Assembly: GCF_028595305.1 (NCBI RefSeq)
Contig: NZ_JAQQXS010000006.1
Location: 1 to 64,000, forward strand
Direction of reading: 5' to 3'
Source of the DNA: Roseateles koreensis
Lineage (GTDB): Bacteria > Pseudomonadota > Gammaproteobacteria > Burkholderiales > Burkholderiaceae_C
Length of the DNA stretch: 64,000 nt
In this document: piece by piece, positions 58,066 through 64,000 of the stretch
Numbering within the stretch: the first letter of the stretch is position 1
Layout: every line of letters starts with the position of its first letter
The notes under the pieces: generated by a model
The model's database searches: none
What the model saw: the letters and a program-made list of their open reading frames with translations, nothing else
What the model was told of the DNA's origin: nothing
Made by a program: the position numbers and the translations under genes

Positions 58066-58542
58066 ATGGGTATCGAAGGCGTTTTGAAGGAAGGCTTTGT
58101 CACCACCTCGGTTGACAAGCTCATCAACTGGTCCAAGACCGGTTCTCTGTGGCCCATGACCTTTGGTCTGGCCTGCTGCGCGGTGGAGATGATGCACGCA
58201 GGTGCGGCGCGTTATGACATCGACCGTTTTGGCATGTTGTTCCGCCCCAGTCCGCGTCAGAGTGACCTGATGATCGTGGCCGGCACCTTGTGTAACAAGA
58301 TGGCACCGGCCCTGCGCAAGGTGTATGACCAAATGGCCGAACCGCGCTGGGTCTTGTCCATGGGCTCGTGCGCGAACGGTGGCGGTTACTACCACTACAG
58401 CTACTCCGTCGTGCGCGGCTGTGACCGCATCGTGCCGGTCGATGTGTATGTGCCTGGCTGCCCGCCCACGGCGGAGGCCTTGTTGTACGGCATCTTGCAG
58501 TTGCAAGCCAAGATCCGCCGCGAAAACACCATCGCACGCTGA
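58066..58542 (+). CDS. nuoB: NADH-quinone oxidoreductase subunit B
   Basis: A 158-residue peripheral subunit carrying the N2 4Fe-4S cluster. Ligand cysteines are in [21 protein letters not shown] and [14 protein letters not shown]. Passes electrons to quinone. Confidence 0.98.
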   Translation: MGIEGVLKEGFVTTSVDKLINWSKTGSLWPMTFGLACCAVEMMHAGAARYDIDRFGMLFRPSPRQSDLMIVAGTLCNKMAPALRKVYDQMAEPRWVLSMGSCANGGGYYHYSYSVVRGCDRIVPVDVYVPGCPPTAEALLYGILQLQAKIRRENTIAR

Positions 58543-58562
58543 GACGCAGGGGTTCCAACACG

Positions 58563-59156
58563 ATGAGCAAACTCGACACCCTGAAGCTGGCCCTGGAAAC
58601 GGCGCTTGGCGGGAAGATTCAAAACATCAAGACGGCCTTGGGTGAAGTCACCCTGCAAGTTGCCGCTGCCGACTATCTGGCCGTTGCCAAGATTTTGCGT
58701 GATCACTCGGAGTTGCGCTTCGAGCAGTTGATCGACCTGTGCGGCCTGGACTACAGCACCTACTGCGATGGCGCCCATGAAGGTGCGCGCTATGCCGTGG
58801 TCAGCCACTTGCTGTCGGTCAATAAGAATTGGCGCTTGCGTTTGAAGGTCTTCTGCCCGGACGACGCTTTTCCCTGCGTCGCTGCGTTGACCCCGGTCTG
58901 GAATTCGGCCAACTGGTTCGAGCGCGAAGCTTTCGACCTCTTTGGCATCATTTTCGATGGCCACGAAGACCTGCGTCGCATCCTGACCGACTACGGTTTC
59001 ATCGGCCACCCGATGCGCAAGGACTTCCCGACCTCCGGGCATGTCGAAATGCGCTACGACGCTGAAGCCAAACGCGTGATCTATCAACCCGTGACGATCG
59101 AGCCGCGTGACATCACGCCGCGCATCATCCGCGAAGACAATTACGGCGGACTCTGA
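58563..59156 (+). CDS. nuoC: NADH-quinone oxidoreductase subunit C
   Basis: A 197-residue subunit at the Q-module arm. It has [12 protein letters not shown]-like [20 protein letters not shown] and [16 protein letters not shown]. It is separate from NuoD, unlike the fused NuoCD of E. coli. Confidence 0.97.
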   Translation: MSKLDTLKLALETALGGKIQNIKTALGEVTLQVAAADYLAVAKILRDHSELRFEQLIDLCGLDYSTYCDGAHEGARYAVVSHLLSVNKNWRLRLKVFCPDDAFPCVAALTPVWNSANWFEREAFDLFGIIFDGHEDLRRILTDYGFIGHPMRKDFPTSGHVEMRYDAEAKRVIYQPVTIEPRDITPRIIREDNYGGL

Positions 59157-59158
59157 AC

Positions 59159-60412
59159 ATGGCTGACATCAAGAATTACACCCTCAACTTCGGGCCTCAG
59201 CACCCGGCCGCCCACGGCGTGTTGCGCCTGGTCCTGGAGTTGGACGGCGAAGTCATCCAGCGCGCTGATCCGCACATTGGTCTGCTGCACCGCGCCACCG
59301 AAAAACTGGCCGAGAGCAAGACCTACATCCAGTCGCTGCCGTACATGGATCGATTGGACTATGTGTCCATGATGTCCAACGAGCAGGCGTACTGCATGGC
59401 CATCGAAAAGATGCTGGGCATTGAGGTGCCCCTGCGTGCGCAGTACATCCGCGTGATGTTTGCTGAAATCACACGCTTGCTGAATCACCTGATGTGGATT
59501 GGCGCTCACGGCCTGGACTGTGGCGCCATGAACGTGCTGATTTACGCGTTCCGGGAGCGTGAAGACCTGTTCGATATGTATGAGGCCGTCTCTGGCGCGC
59601 GCATGCATGCGGCGTATTTCCGTCCGGGCGGTGTGTACCGCGATCTGCCGGACTCCATGTCGCAGTACACGGTGTCGAAGATCAAGAACGCCAAGGCGAT
59701 TGCTCGTTTGAATGAAAACCGGTCGGGCAGCTTGCTGGACTTCATCGAAGACTTCTGCAAGCGTTTTCCGAAGAACGTTGATGACTACGAAACACTGCTG
59801 ACTGATAACCGCATCTGGAAGCAGCGTACCGTGGGTATCGGCGTCGTGTCGCCTGAGCGGGCGTTGAATATGGGCTTCACCGGCCCGATGCTGCGGGGTT
59901 CCGGCGTGGCCTGGGACTTGCGTAAGACGCAGCCTTACGACGCCTATGCGGCGCTGGACTTTGATGTTCCGGTGGGTACCAACGGTGACACCTATGACCG
60001 CTATGTGGTGCGTGTCGAGGAAATGCGTCAGAGCAATCGCATCATTCAGCAGTGCGTGGCTTGGCTGCGTGCCAATCCTGGCCCGGTGATTACCGACAAC
60101 CACAAGGTGGCGCCACCGGCGCGTGTCGACATGAAGTCGAACATGGAAGAGTTGATCCACCACTTCAAGCTCTTCACCGAGGGCTTCCATGTGCCCGAAG
60201 GCGAGGCCTATGCGGCTGTGGAGCACCCGAAGGGCGAGTTCGGCATCTATATGGTGAGCGATGGCGCCAACAAGCCGTATCGACTGAAGATCCGCGCACC
60301 GGGCTTTGCGCATTTGGCCGCACTCGATGAGATGTCTCGCGGCCACATGATTGCGGATGCGGTGGCCATCATCGGCACCATGGACATTGTGTTCGGCGAG
60401 ATTGATCGCTGA
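59159..60412 (+). CDS. nuoD: NADH-quinone oxidoreductase subunit D
   Basis: A 417-residue 49-kDa-type subunit near the quinone site. It begins [20 protein letters not shown] and has [16 protein letters not shown]. It starts 2 nt after nuoC. Confidence 0.98.
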   Translation: MADIKNYTLNFGPQHPAAHGVLRLVLELDGEVIQRADPHIGLLHRATEKLAESKTYIQSLPYMDRLDYVSMMSNEQAYCMAIEKMLGIEVPLRAQYIRVMFAEITRLLNHLMWIGAHGLDCGAMNVLIYAFREREDLFDMYEAVSGARMHAAYFRPGGVYRDLPDSMSQYTVSKIKNAKAIARLNENRSGSLLDFIEDFCKRFPKNVDDYETLLTDNRIWKQRTVGIGVVSPERALNMGFTGPMLRGSGVAWDLRKTQPYDAYAALDFDVPVGTNGDTYDRYVVRVEEMRQSNRIIQQCVAWLRANPGPVITDNHKVAPPARVDMKSNMEELIHHFKLFTEGFHVPEGEAYAAVEHPKGEFGIYMVSDGANKPYRLKIRAPGFAHLAALDEMSRGHMIADAVAIIGTMDIVFGEIDR

Positions 60413-60430
60413 GAAAGACCGGGAACAGCG

Positions 60431-60970
60431 ATGAGCACCCCTGAGACCTATCAATTGAGCGAGGCGACTGCCGCGCGGTTTGCCCGCGAAGTTGCCAAAT
60501 ATCCTGCCGATCAAAAGCAGTCGGCCGTGATGGCCTGCCTGGCCATCGTGCAACAAGAGCTTGGCCACGTGTCGCGCGCTAGCGAGGACGCCATTGCGGC
60601 CTACCTCGGCATGCCCGCCATCGCGGTGTACGAGGTCACCACTTTCTACAACATGTACAACCAGCGCAAGCTGGGTCAGTTCAAGCTGAACGTTTGCACG
60701 AATCTGCCTTGCCAGTTGCGTGACGGTCAGAAGGCGCTGAACCATTTGTGCGAAAAGCTGGGTGTGGAAGAGGGCGGCACCACGGTCGATGGCCTGTTCA
60801 CGGTACAGAAGAGCGAGTGCCTGGGCGCTTGCGCCGACTCGCCGGTGATGCTGGTGAACGATCGTCAGATGTGCAGCTTCATGAGCCCCCAGCGTTTGGA
60901 CGAGCTGGTCGATGCGCTCAAGGCACACGCTGCCGCCCATCCAATCGCCGCCACGGCCGCCACGAACTGA
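60431..60970 (+). CDS. nuoE: NADH-quinone oxidoreductase subunit E
   Basis: A 179-residue thioredoxin-like 2Fe-2S subunit. Cysteine ligands are in VCTNLPCQLRDG and SECLGACADSPVM. The C-terminus is Ala-rich. Confidence 0.97.
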   Translation: MSTPETYQLSEATAARFAREVAKYPADQKQSAVMACLAIVQQELGHVSRASEDAIAAYLGMPAIAVYEVTTFYNMYNQRKLGQFKLNVCTNLPCQLRDGQKALNHLCEKLGVEEGGTTVDGLFTVQKSECLGACADSPVMLVNDRQMCSFMSPQRLDELVDALKAHAAAHPIAATAATN

Positions 60971-60985
60971 GGGATGGAAGGAACT

Positions 60986-62338
60986 ATGCTGGATCTCTCC
61001 AAATTTCAGTCCACCGGCCAGGAAACCTGTTTCCATGATCGCCATATCGGTGCCCAGATTTACGACGGTCTGAATGGCAAGAACTGGGGCCTGCAAGACT
61101 ACATCGCGCGTGGCGGTTATGCCGCTTTGCGCAAGATCCTGAAAGGCGAGGGCGCACCTGAAGGCACGCCCCTGACGCAGGATCAAGTTATTGCCGAAGT
61201 GAAGGCCTCGGGCCTGCGCGGGCGCGGTGGCGCGGGCTTTCCCACGGGCTTGAAGTGGAGCTTCATGCCGCGCCAATTCCCGGGTGACAAGTACCTGGTG
61301 TGCAATTCCGACGAAGGTGAGCCGGGGACCTGCAAAGACCGCGACATCTTGATGTTCAACCCACACATCGTCATCGAAGGCATGGCCATTGCCGCCTTCG
61401 CGATGGGCATCAAGGTGGGCTACAACTACATCCACGGCGAAATTTTCGAGGTGTATGAACGCTTCGAAGCCGCGCTGGAAGAAGCGCGTGCCGCCGGTCT
61501 GTTGGGTGACAACATCCTGGGCTCGGGCTTCAGCTTCCAGCTGCATGGCCACCACGGGTTTGGTGCCTACATCTGCGGTGAAGAAACGGCCCTGCTGGAG
61601 TCGCTGGAAGGCAAAAAGGGCCAACCGCGCTTCAAGCCGCCGTTCCCCGCCAGCTTCGGCCTGTATGGTCGTCCGACGACGATCAACAACACCGAGACGT
61701 TTGCTGCGGTGCCCTGGATCATCCGCAACGGTGGTCAGCCTTATCTGGAAATCGGTAAACCTAACAACGGTGGCACCAAGATCTTCTCGATCTCGGGCGA
61801 TGTGGAGCGTCCGGGCAATTACGAAATTCCGCTGGGCACGCCGTTCTCCAAGCTCCTGGAGCTTGCTGGCGGGGTTCGCAAGGGCCGTCAACTGAAGGCG
61901 GTGATCCCTGGTGGATCGTCGTCGCCCGTGCTGCCGGCCGAAGTGATGATGGCCTGCACCATGGACTATGACTCGATCGCCAAGGCCGGCTCCATGCTGG
62001 GCTCTGGCGCGGTCATCGTGATGGACGACAGCCGTTGCATGGTGAAGAGCCTGCTGCGCCTGAGCTACTTCTACGCCCACGAAAGCTGCGGCCAATGCAC
62101 CCCTTGCCGCGAAGGCACGGGTTGGATGCACCGGGTGGTGGAGCGCATCGCCACGGGCCACGGCAAGCCGGAAGACATTGATCTGCTCAATTCGGTGGCC
62201 GACAACATCCAAGGCCGCACTATTTGCGCCTTGGGTGATGCGGCGGCCATGCCGGTGCGCGCCATGATCAAGCACTTTAAACATGAGTTCGTTCATTTGA
62301 TCGAACACAAGAAGCCTCTCGTGCCGGCCGCGGTCTGA
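60986..62338 (+). CDS. nuoF: NADH-quinone oxidoreductase subunit F
   Basis: A 450-residue subunit holding FMN, the NADH site and the N3 4Fe-4S cluster. [15 protein letters not shown] marks the NADH/FMN site and [12 protein letters not shown] the cluster. GGAAGGA before 60986 favours this ATG over one at 60974. Confidence 0.97.
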   Translation: MLDLSKFQSTGQETCFHDRHIGAQIYDGLNGKNWGLQDYIARGGYAALRKILKGEGAPEGTPLTQDQVIAEVKASGLRGRGGAGFPTGLKWSFMPRQFPGDKYLVCNSDEGEPGTCKDRDILMFNPHIVIEGMAIAAFAMGIKVGYNYIHGEIFEVYERFEAALEEARAAGLLGDNILGSGFSFQLHGHHGFGAYICGEETALLESLEGKKGQPRFKPPFPASFGLYGRPTTINNTETFAAVPWIIRNGGQPYLEIGKPNNGGTKIFSISGDVERPGNYEIPLGTPFSKLLELAGGVRKGRQLKAVIPGGSSSPVLPAEVMMACTMDYDSIAKAGSMLGSGAVIVMDDSRCMVKSLLRLSYFYAHESCGQCTPCREGTGWMHRVVERIATGHGKPEDIDLLNSVADNIQGRTICALGDAAAMPVRAMIKHFKHEFVHLIEHKKPLVPAAV

Positions 62339-62359
62339 AGCAGCAGGACAGGACAAGCA

Positions 62360-64000
62360 ATGATTGAAATCGAACTCGACGGTCAGAAGGTAGAGGTTCT
62401 GGAAGGCAGCATGGTCATGCATGCAGCTGAAAAGGCCGGCACCTACATCCCGCATTTCTGCTATCACAAAAAGCTCTCCATCGCCGCCAATTGCCGCATG
62501 TGCTTGGTGGACGTTGAGAAGGCGCCCAAGCCCATGCCTGCCTGCGCCACACCGGTCACGCAAGGCATGATTGTGCGCACCAAGAGCGACAAGGCCCTCA
62601 AGGCCCAGCAAGGCGTGATGGAGTTTTTGCTCATCAACCACCCGCTGGACTGCCCCATCTGCGACCAGGGCGGTGAGTGTCAGTTGCAGGATCTGGCGGT
62701 GGGCTATGGCGCCGGCAAGTCGCGCTATACCGAAGAAAAGCGCGTGGTCTTCCACAAGAATGTCGGCCCGCTGATTTCCATGCAGGAAATGAGCCGCTGC
62801 ATCCATTGCACCCGCTGCGTGCGCTTTGGCCAAGAGATCGGCGGCGTGATGGAACTCGGAATGGCCCATCGCGGCGAGCACTCCGAGATCCAGACCTTCG
62901 TTGGCCGCTCGGTGGACTCTGAGCTCTCCGGCAACATGATCGACATCTGCCCGGTCGGCGCCTTGACCAGCAAGCCTTTCCGCTACCAGGCTCGCACCTG
63001 GGAGTTGTCGCGCCGCAAGAGTGTTAGCCCGCACGACAGCACTGGTGCCAATCTGGTGGTGCAGGTCAAGAACAATCAAGTCTTGCGTGTGGTACCGCTA
63101 GAGAACGACGATGTCAATGAATGCTGGATCGCAGACCGCGACCGCTTCTCTTATGAGGCGCTGAATAGCGACGCACGCCTGACCCAGCCCATGATCAAGC
63201 AGGGTGGGGCCTGGAAGACCGTCGACTGGACCGCTGCGCTTGAGTACATCGCCAACGGGCTGAAGGTCATCAAGGCCGAGCACGGCGCCGCCGGAATCGG
63301 CGCGCTGGGCTCTGCGCACAGCACGGTTGAAGAGCTGCATCTGCTTGCCGCCCTGGTGCGTGGCCTGGGCAGCGACAACATCGACACCCGCTTGCGCCAT
63401 GCCGATTTTGGCAATGTGGCACCGGAAGGGCAGGCCCAATGGTTGGGTACCTCCATCGCTTCGCTGTCGACGCTGGACCGTGCGCTGGTCGTTGGCTCCT
63501 TCCTGCGCAAAGATCATCCTTTGTTTGCACAACGCCTGCGCCAAGCGGCCCGCCGCGGTGCGCAGATCAGCAGCATTCACGCCAGTGAAGACGATTGGCT
63601 GGTGCCTGTGGCCGCCCGTATCACCGTGGCGCCCAGTGCTTGGGTACAGGCCTTGGCTGATGTGGCTGCTGCGATTGCCGGCGCCAACGGCGTGCAAGCG
63701 CCCGTGGCAGGCCAGGTGACGGCAGAGGCACAAGCCATTGCGGCCTCCTTGTTGTCGGGCCAGCGCAAGGCGATTCTGCTCGGCAATGCGGCTGCGGAAC
63801 ATCCTCAAGCCACGAGCCTGCTGAGCCTGGCCAACTGGATCGCTGCTCAGACCGGCGCCAGCGTGGGGTACCTGACGGCTGCGGCCAATACCGTGGGTGC
63901 ACAGTTGGTAGGCGCTCTGCCCAAACAAGGTGGTTTGAACGCCGCCCAAATGCTGGGCGCTGCAGCGGGTTCGGCCGCGCTGAAGGGCTTGATTCTGTTG
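62360..64000 (+). CDS. nuoG: NADH-quinone oxidoreductase subunit G (partial, 3' end beyond the window)
   Basis: 547 codons are open to the window end. The N-terminus has the 2Fe-2S ligands (HFCYHKKLSIAANCRMC) and the His-Cys 4Fe-4S site HPLDCPICDQGGECQL. The next cluster is CIHCTRCVRF with CPVGAL. The molybdopterin-like domain follows from about residue 220. The remaining C-terminus lies outside. Confidence 0.97.
   Translation, partial: MIEIELDGQKVEVLEGSMVMHAAEKAGTYIPHFCYHKKLSIAANCRMCLVDVEKAPKPMPACATPVTQGMIVRTKSDKALKAQQGVMEFLLINHPLDCPICDQGGECQLQDLAVGYGAGKSRYTEEKRVVFHKNVGPLISMQEMSRCIHCTRCVRFGQEIGGVMELGMAHRGEHSEIQTFVGRSVDSELSGNMIDICPVGALTSKPFRYQARTWELSRRKSVSPHDSTGANLVVQVKNNQVLRVVPLENDDVNECWIADRDRFSYEALNSDARLTQPMIKQGGAWKTVDWTAALEYIANGLKVIKAEHGAAGIGALGSAHSTVEELHLLAALVRGLGSDNIDTRLRHADFGNVAPEGQAQWLGTSIASLSTLDRALVVGSFLRKDHPLFAQRLRQAARRGAQISSIHASEDDWLVPVAARITVAPSAWVQALADVAAAIAGANGVQAPVAGQVTAEAQAIAASLLSGQRKAILLGNAAAEHPQATSLLSLANWIAAQTGASVGYLTAAANTVGAQLVGALPKQGGLNAAQMLGAAAGSAALKGLILL

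Noticed and set aside
59141-63079. Very long open frame (1312 codons) on the minus strand across nuoC-nuoG
   Set aside because: It lies antisense to five firmly identified nuo genes. GC-rich codon bias leaves the opposite frame free of stops, and its translation is His/Gly/Ala-rich without any domain.

Overview
The window is 64 kb of chromosome from a high-GC betaproteobacterium of the order Burkholderiales. The family is most likely Comamonadaceae (Rhodoferax/Curvibacter/Limnohabitans-like), but genus cannot be fixed from sequence alone. Support comes from gene order (pnp-linked rpsO, tpiA-secG-tRNA-Leu-nuoA..G; uvrB-iscRSUA-hscBA-fdx; pyrG-eno-ftsB; divergent darP/pmbA and suhB/trmJ-cysE), an intracellular PHA depolymerase and a TRAP transporter. 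I see no insertion sequence, prophage, CRISPR array or integron. The region is mostly core genome with small accessory inserts. Coordinates of many genes were moved to an internal start where spacing, overlap or family length argued for it. Several starts appear to be TTG or GTG (gtrA-like, chbG/hpnK-like, rsxB-like, EVE gene).

Layout. 1-3.3 kb: end of livF, a leucine-dehydrogenase-family gene, and a 2-oxoglutarate dioxygenase paired with a 2Fe-2S/FAD reductase. 3.4-9 kb: SDR protein, rhomboid protease, tRNA-Leu(CAA), cysM-NUDIX, TusA-like, DMT exporter, DUF455 ferritin-like. 9.2-10.6 kb: gamma-carbonic anhydrase coupled to hslO. 10.7-19.3 kb, minus strand: mutS-hydrolase, pyrG, eno, ftsB, pnuC and a NadR-type nicotinamide-riboside kinase. 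19.2-24.7 kb: suhB, trmJ-cysE, mog, darP, pmbA. 24.8-28.2 kb: a TRAP transporter whose binding protein faces its membrane subunits head-on across a shared terminator. 28.3-34.5 kb: DUF442 protein, yqeY, rpsU, a BaiN/HI0933 flavoprotein, a degenerate GGDEF protein, EVE protein, 6S RNA, zapA, ZapB-like, nth. 34.7-38.4 kb: a four-gene, translationally coupled operon predicted to decorate lipid A with a deacetylated hexosamine. 38.5-42.1 kb: RnfB-like ferredoxin, phaZ, aromatic/aspartate aminotransferase. 42.2-51.1 kb: uvrB, the ISC iron-sulfur operon, tsaD. 51.2-57 kb: Hsp20, rpsO, pnp, quinone reductase, tpiA, secG. 57.3-64 kb: tRNA-Leu(GAG) and nuoABCDEF plus partial nuoG.

How the genes fit together. 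The ISC cluster makes Fe-S clusters used by products in the same window (Nth, NuoB/E/F/G, the RnfB-like ferredoxin, IscR itself). PnuC and the NadR-type kinase form a complete uptake-and-phosphorylation route for nicotinamide riboside. The GT39-GT2-GtrA-deacetylase operon parallels the Francisella flmF2/naxD/flmK and Bordetella lgm pathways.

Most interesting points: the lipid A operon; a GGDEF protein that has lost its catalytic motif but kept an RxxD inhibitory site; a 6S RNA found by its closing helix and position; a tandem 8-bp repeat in the rpsO leader that can fold into GNRA hairpins; a cluster of four hairpins between nuoA and nuoB; and an intrinsic terminator splitting iscRSUA from hscBA-fdx.
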